The notes under the pieces: generated by a model | Database searches by the model: none | Told to the model about the DNA's origin: nothing | The model's input: only the letters and a program-made list of their open reading frames with translations | Shown here: one piece after another, positions 7,419-13,455 of the stretch | Position numbering within the stretch: the first letter of the stretch is position 1 | Layout: each line of letters begins with the position of its first letter | Program-made: the position numbers and the translations under genes | Assembly: GCA_038245795.1 (NCBI GenBank) | Contig: JBBRSC010000053.1 | Span: 1 to 15,758, forward strand | Length of the DNA stretch: 15,758 nucleotides | Origin: JBBRSC01 sp038245795 | GTDB taxonomy: Bacteria > Actinomycetota > Acidimicrobiia > Acidimicrobiales > Microtrichaceae | Reading direction: 5' to 3'

Positions 7419-8022
7419 TCGCGGTTGCTTCATCGTGTTCGAGGGCGGAGAGGGATGCGGCAAGTCCACTCAATCCCGCCGACTTGCCGATCGGATTGGC
7501 GCGATGTGGACCCGCGAGCCGGGCGACACCCCACTCGGGATTCGAATCCGCGAGGTGTTGTTGGATCGGGGAACGGTCGCGTCACCTCGAGCCGAGGCCT
7601 TGTTGATGGCTGCCGATCGGGCGCAGCACGTGGTCGATGTCATTGAGCCGGCGCTCACAACGGGTCGGCATGTCGTCTGCGATCGATACGTTGGCTCGTC
7701 GGTGGCGTATCAGGGGTTCGGACGGGGACTGGATCCGGCGGAGGTGACCCGCCTCTCGACGTGGGCCACCGATGACTGTCGCCCGGATCTGGTGGTGTTA
7801 CTGATCGTGCCAGCGTCGGTATCGGCTGGACGACTGGGAGGGAATCTGGACCGTTTCGAGGAAGCGGGTCAGGACTTCCACGATCGGGTTGCGGGGGGCT
7901 TCGAGGCACAGGCCGAGGCGGATCCTCGGAGATGGATTCGTATTGACGGTGTCGGGTCGATCGACGAGGTGGCCGAACGGATCTGGATCGGTGTCGCCGA
8001 CCGTCTGGGTCTGCAACCATGA
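7411..8022 (+). CDS. tmk: Thymidylate (dTMP) kinase
   Basis: A 203-residue cytosolic enzyme phosphorylating dTMP to dTDP with ATP, essential for dTTP supply. The P-loop FEGGEGCGKSTQ covers residues 10-21 with Lys18. WTREPGDTPLG matches the dTMP-binding TREPGGTPLGE region. CDRYVGSSVAYQG is the DR(Y/F) motif with the following Ser and Gln. The LID region is near RLGGNLDRFEEAGQDFHDRV. Length is normal for the bacterial enzyme. The GTG at 7411 is chosen because it places the P-loop at the usual distance from the N-terminus. It overlaps the MFS stop by 8 nt, implying translational coupling. The next gene, holB, begins inside its stop codon. Confidence 0.96.
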   Translation: MADRGCFIVFEGGEGCGKSTQSRRLADRIGAMWTREPGDTPLGIRIREVLLDRGTVASPRAEALLMAADRAQHVVDVIEPALTTGRHVVCDRYVGSSVAYQGFGRGLDPAEVTRLSTWATDDCRPDLVVLLIVPASVSAGRLGGNLDRFEEAGQDFHDRVAGGFEAQAEADPRRWIRIDGVGSIDEVAERIWIGVADRLGLQP

Positions 8023-9071
8023 TCGCCATGGCGGAGGACGTGTGGGGGTCAGTGCCCGGCCAGCCGGAGGCGGTGCGGACACTCGCTGCGTCGGTGGAGT
8101 CACCAACCCATGCTTTTCTGCTGGTGGGCCGCGCCGGTTATGGGACTCGTCAAGCGGCGCGGGTGTTCGCTGGTGAACTACTGGCGGCCGCCAACCCGGG
8201 GACCGACGCCGAACGGCACCGCCATCTCGCCCTGGCGGATCGCCACCCGGCGGTGGGGATCGTCGAACGTGACGGCGCGTCGATTCTCGTCGACCAGGCT
8301 CGCGACGTCGTGCGACGGGCGCATCTGAGCCCACCGGAAGGTGAGCTGCAGATCATGGTGCTGTGCGACTTCCATCTGGTGAACGAGGCTGCGCCGACAC
8401 TGTTGAAGACGATCGAAGAACCGCCGGACGGCACCGTGTTCATCGTGTTGGCCGACGATGTGCCCGATGAGCTGGTGACGATTGCCTCCCGGTGTGTTCG
8501 GGTCGAGTTCGGACCCCTGCCGATCGAGGTGATCCGCCGGGCGCTCTCGGACGAGGGGGTGCGCGATGCGCAAGCCGATGCGGCTGCGGCCTCATGCGGT
8601 GGAGATCTGGACCGGGCCCGACTCCTGGCCACCGACCCGGCGCTGGTCGAACGACGTGCCTTTTGGGCAGGGATCCCCGACCGGTTGGACGGGACGGGCA
8701 CGCGGGTCGTCGAACTCGTGGCCGAGGCGATCGCACGGCTGGGCGAAGTCAGCGGGCCGTTGGAGGCCCGTCAGATCGACGAGACGGCCTCGCTGGAGGC
8801 CGAACTGACACAACTGGGCATCAGAGGGGCGGGACGACTCCGCGAGCTGGAGGATCGCCACAAGCGGGAGGTGAGGAGAGCCCGGACCGATGAGCTGCGC
8901 GCGGGTCTGGTCGCGATGGTCGAACAATTTCGAGGACGTGTCGACCAGGGCGGCGCCAAGTTGTTTCTGAACGCCGCCGCCGCAGTCCGTCACACCGAAG
9001 ACAATCTGCAGTTCAACCCCAACGAACGGCTCTCCCTGTTGGGGCTTCTCGTAGCAATCGACGCTGGCTGA
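8019..9071 (+). CDS. holB: DNA polymerase III subunit delta prime
   Basis: A 350-residue AAA+-fold clamp-loader subunit that helps load the beta clamp during replication. The N-terminus VWGSVPGQPEAVRTL and THAFLLVGRAGYGTRQAAR show a degenerate P-loop in which the Walker Lys is replaced, as expected for the non-hydrolysing delta prime. LLKTIEEPPDGTVFIVLAD is the most conserved family block, and TIASRCVRVEF supplies the SRC motif. The region that holds zinc-binding cysteines in many relatives (about residues 50-80) has none here. The start ATG 8019 overlaps the tmk stop as ATGA; ATG 8028 is an in-frame alternative. tmk-holB adjacency is common in actinobacteria and supports the call over DnaX, which would keep an intact P-loop. 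Confidence 0.93.
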   Translation: MIAMAEDVWGSVPGQPEAVRTLAASVESPTHAFLLVGRAGYGTRQAARVFAGELLAAANPGTDAERHRHLALADRHPAVGIVERDGASILVDQARDVVRRAHLSPPEGELQIMVLCDFHLVNEAAPTLLKTIEEPPDGTVFIVLADDVPDELVTIASRCVRVEFGPLPIEVIRRALSDEGVRDAQADAAAASCGGDLDRARLLATDPALVERRAFWAGIPDRLDGTGTRVVELVAEAIARLGEVSGPLEARQIDETASLEAELTQLGIRGAGRLRELEDRHKREVRRARTDELRAGLVAMVEQFRGRVDQGGAKLFLNAAAAVRHTEDNLQFNPNERLSLLGLLVAIDAG

Positions 9072-9076
9072 CCGGA

Positions 9077-9082
9077 TACAGT
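9077..9082 (+). promoter_or_regulatory. Possible -10 box of tRNA-Thr
   Basis: TACAGT fits TAnnnT and ends 9 nt before the tRNA 5' end, so transcription would begin just ahead of the mature tRNA. No good -35 was found at 17-18 nt. Co-transcription with holB is the alternative, since only 20 nt separate the two. Confidence 0.3.
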
Positions 9083-9091
9083 GTCGTTTCC

Positions 9092-9167
9092 GCCCGGGTA
9101 GCTCAGACGGCAGAGCAATTCACTCGTAATGAATAGGTCAGGAGTTCGATTCTCCTCTCGGGCTCCA
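9092..9167 (+). tRNA. tRNA-Thr (anticodon CGT), CCA encoded
   Basis: A complete 76-nt cloverleaf can be folded by hand. The acceptor GCCCGGG (9092-9098) pairs with CTCGGGC (9157-9163) with one G-U. The D stem is GCTC/GAGC. The anticodon stem ATTCA/TGAAT flanks the loop CTCGTAA, giving anticodon CGT at 9125-9127, which reads ACG threonine codons. The variable loop has 5 nt. The T stem is AGGAG/CTCCT with loop TTCGATT. The discriminator is T, followed by genomically encoded CCA at 9165-9167. Confidence 0.97.
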
Positions 9168-9253
9168 TTTCCACCCAATCCGTTCGTCGGCTGGTGCAGG
9201 CGTCGGGCAGCCAGCAGATCCTCGTGGGTTGGCACGGGTCCTGGTAGCCAGGA

Positions 9254-9844
9254 GTGATGGATCTCGGAACCGCAGTCGCTTCGGCGTGGTCCTCAGGAAT
9301 CAGCGTGTACGGGGTGGCGGCGCTGCTCGGGATTGCCGGACGTCTGGGGTGGATCCCTACGCCCGATCTGCTGCGTTCGCCGTGGACGATCGCCGCCGCA
9401 ACAGTGCTCTTCCTTGTCGAGCTGGTGGTCGACAAGATTCCCTACGTCGACAGCGCGTGGGATGTTGCCCATGTGGTGATCCGGCCGATGGTCGGTGGCT
9501 ATCTCGTCACCACGACGGGCGACACCGAGCTCTCGGTACCGGCGTTGGCCGTGGTCGGCGCGGCCTTGGCGCTCTCGAGTCACGCTGCTAAGTCGTCGAC
9601 GCGACTGTTGATCAACGCATCACCGGAGCCGATCTCCAACGTGGTGACCAGCGTGGCGGAGGACGGCCTCGTTGCCGGTGTCATGACCCTGGCGATCGTG
9701 GCGCCGCGGGTCGCGTTCGTCGCGGCACTGGTGTTGGCCGTGCTGTCGACGATCGTCGCGGTAGTCGTATTTCGATCGGCGCGGCGAGTTCGGACGCGAT
9801 GGCGCGAACGCGGGAATCGATCGGACTCGACACGTCGTCCCTGA
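9254..9844 (+). CDS. DUF4126 family membrane protein
   Basis: A 196-residue integral membrane protein matching the DUF4126 pattern. It has several Ala/Val/Leu-rich helices (roughly residues 15-30, 43-60, 98-112, 118-180) and the family-like block ELVVDKIPYVDSAWDVAHVV, in which a charged D-K-x-P is followed by Asp and Trp-Asp. A glycine-containing stretch VIRPMVGGYLVTTT follows, and the C-terminus is basic. The biochemical role is unknown. An in-frame TAG at 9245 limits the start to GTG 9254 or ATG 9257. AGGAG at 9250-9254 lies only 2 nt from the ATG, closer than usual, so initiation here is a little odd. It sits alone between the tRNA and a convergent lipoprotein gene. Confidence 0.8.
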   Translation: MMDLGTAVASAWSSGISVYGVAALLGIAGRLGWIPTPDLLRSPWTIAAATVLFLVELVVDKIPYVDSAWDVAHVVIRPMVGGYLVTTTGDTELSVPALAVVGAALALSSHAAKSSTRLLINASPEPISNVVTSVAEDGLVAGVMTLAIVAPRVAFVAALVLAVLSTIVAVVVFRSARRVRTRWRERGNRSDSTRRP

Positions 9845-9885
9845 TCCGCTCGGGGACGCACTGTCGCGGCAAATGAAAACGAACA

Positions 9886-9916
9886 AAGGAGCCGACCCGG
9901 TTGGGGTCGGCTCCTT
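9886..9916 (-). terminator. Rho-independent terminator of the lipoprotein gene
   Basis: A perfect 13-bp stem (AAGGAGCCGACCC against GGGTCGGCTCCTT) encloses the 5-nt loop GGTTG. Read on the minus strand, a T-rich tract follows (positions 9885 down to 9871), as expected for a terminator about 22 nt past the lipoprotein stop. On the plus strand the tail is not T-rich, so it would be weaker for the DUF4126 gene. Confidence 0.85.
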
Positions 9917-9938
9917 CGCTCAGAGGTCCGTCAGATGA

Positions 9939-10520
9939 TCAGACGACGGTGATGGTGAATGCGGCACCGGTGACGGGAGTCACTGGCGTGCAGACGAAGC
10001 CGGTCGAGCCGGACAGGATGTTGATGACGCCAGCCTTGCCGGCAATGGTGCCAGCAGCGCCAGCGGTGCCTGAGGCAGTGGCTGATGCCATGGTGCCGGT
10101 GAGGCCGTTGCCGGTGAACACGATGGTGGTCGGACCTGCATTGCCGATGGTGCCGCCCGTGGCCGACATGGCGATGACCGGCGCAATGCCGACAGCGTTC
10201 AGGTCAAGGAACGATGGTGCAGCACCGAGTGCCAACGTCGGGACCGAGACGGTGACCGAGAACGCGGCGCTGGCGGCGACCGAGACCGGGTGGTTGATAC
10301 TCACGGTGACAGTCTGGTTGGGAACGGTGCCGATGCCTGACGCAGCGCCGACGCCAGCGCAGGAGTAGGTCACAGCGGTCGTCTGGTTCACGTTGCCAGC
10401 GGGAGCGGTTGTGGTGGGTCCGGGGCCGCCACCACCAGTGGGAGCGCACGCCCCCAAGAGTGCGGTAGCGCCGATGAGTCCGGCGCACGCGAGTGTCCGG
10501 GTCCGTGAAAATGCGTTCAT
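9939..10520 (-). CDS. Secreted lipoprotein, beta-rich, unknown function
   Basis: A 193-residue protein with a lipoprotein signal: basic MNAFSRTRTL, a hydrophobic core, and the lipobox LLGA followed by Cys25, the expected lipidation site. A Gly/Pro/Thr spacer (about 26-42) leads into a low-charge domain rich in Val, Ala, Thr and Gly, likely a beta-sandwich. It holds two Cys, one in TYSCAG and one near the C-terminus in GFVCTP, which could form a disulfide. Similar Y-x-C...C beta domains occur in actinobacterial secreted proteins of unknown role (DUF6801-like); I cannot confirm membership. AGGGAG lies 5 nt before the ATG at 10520, which fixes the start. The gene has its own promoter and terminator and is divergent from the multicopper oxidase. 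Confidence 0.78.
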   Translation of the reverse strand: MNAFSRTRTLACAGLIGATALLGACAPTGGGGPGPTTTAPAGNVNQTTAVTYSCAGVGAASGIGTVPNQTVTVSINHPVSVAASAAFSVTVSVPTLALGAAPSFLDLNAVGIAPVIAMSATGGTIGNAGPTTIVFTGNGLTGTMASATASGTAGAAGTIAGKAGVINILSGSTGFVCTPVTPVTGAAFTITVV

Positions 10521-10564
10521 GTGATCTCCCTGAAATAGATCGCCCGATGTGACGAATGCCACGA

Positions 10565-10593
10565 ATTCTAGAAGTGAGCGACCTCGATGACAA
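10565..10593 (-). promoter_or_regulatory. Promoter of the lipoprotein gene
   Basis: On the minus strand, -35 TTGTCA (10593-10588) is followed after exactly 17 nt by -10 TAGAAT (10570-10565). The start of transcription would fall near 10558, giving a leader of roughly 38 nt with a Shine-Dalgarno sequence. This is one of the two best promoter matches in the window. A GTTCCGCT element lies 6 nt upstream of the -35. Confidence 0.65.
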
Positions 10594-10599
10594 GGAATT

Positions 10600-10670
10600 G
10601 TTCCGCTCAATAACGCACCGTTCCGCTGAGCGGAACAAACACCGGTCATGTGGGTCATTTTCGTTCCGCT
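10600..10670. promoter_or_regulatory. GTTCCGCT repeat cluster, likely operator
   Basis: The octamer GTTCCGCT occurs at 10600-10607, 10620-10627 and 10663-10670 on the plus strand and at 10629-10636 on the minus strand. The second and fourth copies form a 17-bp inverted repeat, GTTCCGCT-G-AGCGGAAC (10620-10636). Plus-strand copies start 20 and 43 nt apart, close to two and four helical turns. The cluster lies just upstream of the lipoprotein -35 in the divergent gap shared with the multicopper oxidase, so one regulator could serve both. The regulator is not identifiable here. Confidence 0.55.
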
Positions 10671-10823
10671 CCGTGAAACGCCATGAGATCCGTCGATGAA
10701 CAGGGGATGGATTTCATCCCGGCTCGCGCTGTTGCGTTGTGACAGAGGGCACGGGTCGACCGGGACCAACGGCCCTGTTACGTGGAACCGTGGGGGCCTC
10801 ACACTGCAGTTATCGGACTTCTG

Positions 10824-10829
10824 AAGGTG
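10824..10829 (+). promoter_or_regulatory. Shine-Dalgarno sequence setting the oxidase start
   Basis: AAGGTG is 5 nt upstream of the ATG at 10835. It supports that codon rather than the GTG at 10739, from which the frame is also open. Confidence 0.6.
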
Positions 10830-10834
10830 TTCCT

Positions 10835-12244
10835 ATGACCTCCCCCAACCGCTCTCGTGAGCCATCGATCGCCCTCGTCGGCATGGCCATGATCGCGTTC
10901 TACGTGCTCGCGCTCGGTGCTGTCGTCGGCACGGTGGTCATGGTGGGCCGCGGATCGGGAGGCTCAACGACCGCCGCATCGGCAGCGGTCACCACTGTGA
11001 AACTGAAGCTCACAGAATTCGCCATCGAGGGCAACATGACTGTGCCAGCAGGGCAGGTGAAACTCGAAGTCACCAATGCCGGGACGGTCGATCACAACCT
11101 GACCGTTGGCGACGGCAAGATCGCCACGAAGTTGCTGGGCGCCGGGACGAGCGAAACCCTCGACCTGGGAGTTCTCGCGCCTGGCGACGTCAACGTGTTC
11201 TGCTCGGTGGCCGGACACAAGGAGTCGGGCATGAGTGCCACGCTCAAGGTGGCCGCGGCCGGCACCGGTGGTACGGCCGATGCGGCCGCGGGTCCTGCGG
11301 GTGGGATGGACATGTCCGGAGCGGCCGCTGGGTCCGCACCGGACTACGCCAAGATGGATGCCGACATGCTGGCGACATTCGCAGCGTTCCCGGCGACAAC
11401 CGCTGGCATCGGCAATCAGGTCCTCGCGCCCACGGTGCTGGCGGATGGCACCAAGCAATTCGAACTCACCGCCGCCATCACCAAATGGGAAGTCGAGCCG
11501 GGCCGCATCGTCGACGCGTGGACGTACAACGGCATGGTGCCGGGCCCGATGCTGAAGCTCGACGTGCGCGATCGCATCAAGGTCATCTTCCACAATCGAC
11601 TGCCCGTGAACCAGGACATCCACTGGCACGGCATCGAGACGCCGTTTGCCATGGACGGAGTTGCCCCGATCACACAGGATCCGGTGAAGCCCGGAGCTGA
11701 CTTCACCTACGAGTTCAGCGTCGATCGACCCTACATGGGGATGTACCACTCCCATCTCCACGGGGTGACGACCGTGCCGGACGGGATGTTCGGTGTGATC
11801 CAGGTCGGCCCGACCCCGATCGCCAAAGGCGTGACGATCGGGGGCCGTCCGATTCCCGCCAACGTTGTTCCGGCGGTCGACATGCCCATGGTGCTGAACG
11901 ACGCCGGCGTGATCGGATTCTCGTTGAACGGAAAGAGCTTCCCCGCAACGGCGCCGATCGTGGTGAACCAGGGTGACTGGGTGGCCGTGACCTACTTCAA
12001 CGAGGGGTTGCAATCACACCCGATGCATCTGCACGCATTTCCACAGTTGGTGACGGCGGTCGACGGCTTTCCGCTCGAACATCCGTACTGGGTGGACACG
12101 CTGCTGGTTGCCCCTGGCCAGCGGTACACCGTGATGTTCCACGCTGATCAGAAGGGCACGTGGGTCTACCACTGTCACATCCTCAATCACGTGGAACGAT
12201 CCGCTGGCATGTTCGGCATGGTCACCGCCATCGTGGTCAAGTAG
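10835..12244 (+). CDS. Membrane-anchored multicopper oxidase with N-terminal cupredoxin domain
   Basis: A 469-residue exported copper enzyme. One transmembrane helix (about 11-38) anchors it outside the membrane. A plastocyanin-like domain (about 52-140) has type 1 ligands His87, Cys123, His128 and Met133. A Gly/Ala/Met linker (about 141-178) leads to a two-domain oxidase. Its first domain has HWH (263, 265) and HSH (305, 307) but no type 1 cysteine. Its second has HPMHLH (395, 398, 400) and HCHILNH (446-452), with Met459 a likely axial ligand. This supplies eight trinuclear-cluster histidines and one type 1 site in domain 2, the type B two-domain layout of small laccases. Copper nitrite reductase is less likely, since it has its type 1 site in domain 1 and no HCH. 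The substrate (Cu(I), Fe(II), Mn(II) or phenolics) is unknown. Confidence 0.9.
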   Translation: MTSPNRSREPSIALVGMAMIAFYVLALGAVVGTVVMVGRGSGGSTTAASAAVTTVKLKLTEFAIEGNMTVPAGQVKLEVTNAGTVDHNLTVGDGKIATKLLGAGTSETLDLGVLAPGDVNVFCSVAGHKESGMSATLKVAAAGTGGTADAAAGPAGGMDMSGAAAGSAPDYAKMDADMLATFAAFPATTAGIGNQVLAPTVLADGTKQFELTAAITKWEVEPGRIVDAWTYNGMVPGPMLKLDVRDRIKVIFHNRLPVNQDIHWHGIETPFAMDGVAPITQDPVKPGADFTYEFSVDRPYMGMYHSHLHGVTTVPDGMFGVIQVGPTPIAKGVTIGGRPIPANVVPAVDMPMVLNDAGVIGFSLNGKSFPATAPIVVNQGDWVAVTYFNEGLQSHPMHLHAFPQLVTAVDGFPLEHPYWVDTLLVAPGQRYTVMFHADQKGTWVYHCHILNHVERSAGMFGMVTAIVVK

Positions 12245-12338
12245 CCGAAGCGTTATTGGTAAACACCGACTCGTTCCGGGGCCCAGGATCCGACCATCTG
12301 ATGGCCTTGCGAACTGAGGAAATTCAGCTCTCGGTCCG

Positions 12339-12680
12339 TCAGGTCTCGATCGGTGTGTGTCCGTCGGTTCCCGCCAGGTCGTCGATCCCGGTGGACGTGA
12401 CGCGCTCGACGCTGCGATGGGCGGCCCGCCCGATGAGATGCGAAGCCACCGGCACCGTGAGGAATTGAAACACCATGACCGACAACAACGGCGCGATCGC
12501 ATCGGCATCCCTCGACCCCACAGCCGCGCCCAACGCCACCAACCCCAGGCCGGTGGCTCCTGCCACCGACAGGGCGTGCATCCGGTGAAAGACGGTCGCA
12601 AAGCGCAATGCCCCAATGGCGCCGATCAACATGAGCGCGGCCCCACCGAACACGATGCACTGCGCGACAACTGATCTCAT
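12339..12680 (-). CDS. mnhG: Mrp/Mnh cation/proton antiporter subunit G
   Basis: A 113-residue membrane protein with three hydrophobic segments, of the PhaG/MnhG/YufB family. The diagnostic stretch GAIGALRFATVFHRMHALSVAGATGLGLVALGAA is at about 20-53. It is the last subunit of the Mrp complex, which exchanges Na+ (or K+) for H+ across the plasma membrane. The C-terminal 25 or so residues are hydrophilic. The ATG at 12680 overlaps the mnhF stop as ATGA. It ends the operon and converges on the multicopper oxidase gene. The 94 bp between them hold no clear terminator. Confidence 0.94.
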   Translation of the reverse strand: MRSVVAQCIVFGGAALMLIGAIGALRFATVFHRMHALSVAGATGLGLVALGAAVGSRDADAIAPLLSVMVFQFLTVPVASHLIGRAAHRSVERVTSTGIDDLAGTDGHTPIET

Positions 12681-12931
12681 GCGCCACGCCGTTCGATGAA
12701 TCGGGCCGCCATGGCAGCCCCCACGAACGCCACGACTGCAATGGCGACCATGACGCCGGCGACGACCGTTGTTCCGCCACGGGCAATCTGCGCGCCGAGC
12801 CCGCCGACGACACACAACAACAGACCGTCCAACGCCAGCAGTCGATCGGGAATGGTCGGCCCGAGGACGAGGCGCGCTGCGAAGCACACTGCCGCGACGC
12901 CCAACATGGCCATTGCCGCGAGCCCGATCAC
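12677..12931 (-). CDS. mnhF: Mrp/Mnh antiporter subunit F
   Basis: An 84-residue protein with three transmembrane helices, of the MrpF/PhaF family. The loop GPTIPDRLLALD (about 24-35, Asp29-Arg30 and Asp35) is the family hallmark. The start is GTG 12931, overlapping the mnhE stop as GTGA. Its own stop overlaps the mnhG start. It is required with the other subunits for a working antiporter in characterised Mrp systems. Confidence 0.93.
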   Translation of the reverse strand: MIGLAAMAMLGVAAVCFAARLVLGPTIPDRLLALDGLLLCVVGGLGAQIARGGTTVVAGVMVAIAVVAFVGAAMAARFIERRGA

Positions 12932-13455
12932 GGTGACTTCTCCGCTCCTGGACGGCCGGGAGCAAGTTCCACGCCGAACGCGCTGGCAGCGGCCACTTCG
13001 AGCCGTCGCACATCGCGCTCCACCGCCTCACGATCGGAGTAGCGGAGCACATGGATGAACAACGAAACGGGGTCGTCGGTGACGGCCAACGTCATGGTGC
13101 CGGGCGTGAGCGTCACAGTGTTCGCGACCGCTGTCACGACGATGTCGTCACTGGTGCGCATCTTCACAGCGACCACGGCTGACCTCACCGTGGACGGGCG
13201 CACAATCGCCGCGATGGTGTCGAAGGTCGAGGCGATCAACATGTGAGTACTCACCGCAAGGAAACGGAGCGCTCCCAACGGCCGGATGCGGATGGGCGTC
13301 GTATCCCTTCTCTTGACCGTGTCCCCTGTTCCCGCAACGAAATACGTCACGACCACACCGACGGCGAGCCCACCGGCCAGGTTGGCGAGTGTGGCCGAAC
13401 CCCAGAGCACCATCCACAACGCGGCCAGCCACATGATCTGGGCAGGCCGCTTCAT
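12928..13455 (-). CDS. mnhE: Mrp/Mnh antiporter subunit E
   Basis: A 175-residue MnhE/PhaE-family protein. Two hydrophobic helices cover about residues 8-45 (IMWLAALWMVLWGS and LAGGLAVGVVVTYFVAG). Amphipathic segments follow, then the conserved cytoplasmic domain block TVTLTPGTMTLAV, with the preceding VAVKMRTSDDIVVTAVAN. LFIHVLRYSDREAVERDV follows. The ATG at 13455 overlaps the mnhD stop as ATGA; the frame is open further upstream, but that would lie inside mnhD. Length is close to family norm. Confidence 0.93.
   Translation of the reverse strand: MKRPAQIMWLAALWMVLWGSATLANLAGGLAVGVVVTYFVAGTGDTVKRRDTTPIRIRPLGALRFLAVSTHMLIASTFDTIAAIVRPSTVRSAVVAVKMRTSDDIVVTAVANTVTLTPGTMTLAVTDDPVSLFIHVLRYSDREAVERDVRRLEVAAASAFGVELAPGRPGAEKSP

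Larger units (their letters stand above)
10521..10834. other. 314-bp divergent intergenic region
   Basis: This gap separates the lipoprotein and multicopper oxidase starts. It holds the lipoprotein promoter (10565-10593), the GTTCCGCT cluster (10600-10670), a small inverted repeat GGGATG-GATTT-CATCCC (10704-10720) and the oxidase Shine-Dalgarno sequence. I found no convincing -10/-35 pair for the oxidase between 10671 and 10820. No small gene with credible start and composition was seen; the open frame extending upstream of the oxidase start has no coding character. Confidence 0.6.

Noticed and set aside
10739..10834. Earlier GTG start for the multicopper oxidase
   Set aside because: It would put 32 hydrophilic, GC-driven residues before the membrane anchor. 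AAGGTG before the ATG at 10835 supports the later start.
12245..12338. Search for a terminator between the convergent oxidase and mnhG genes
   Set aside because: Only short inverted repeats (CCATC-T-GATGG, CTGA/TCAG) were found, with no T tract. Not strong enough to call.
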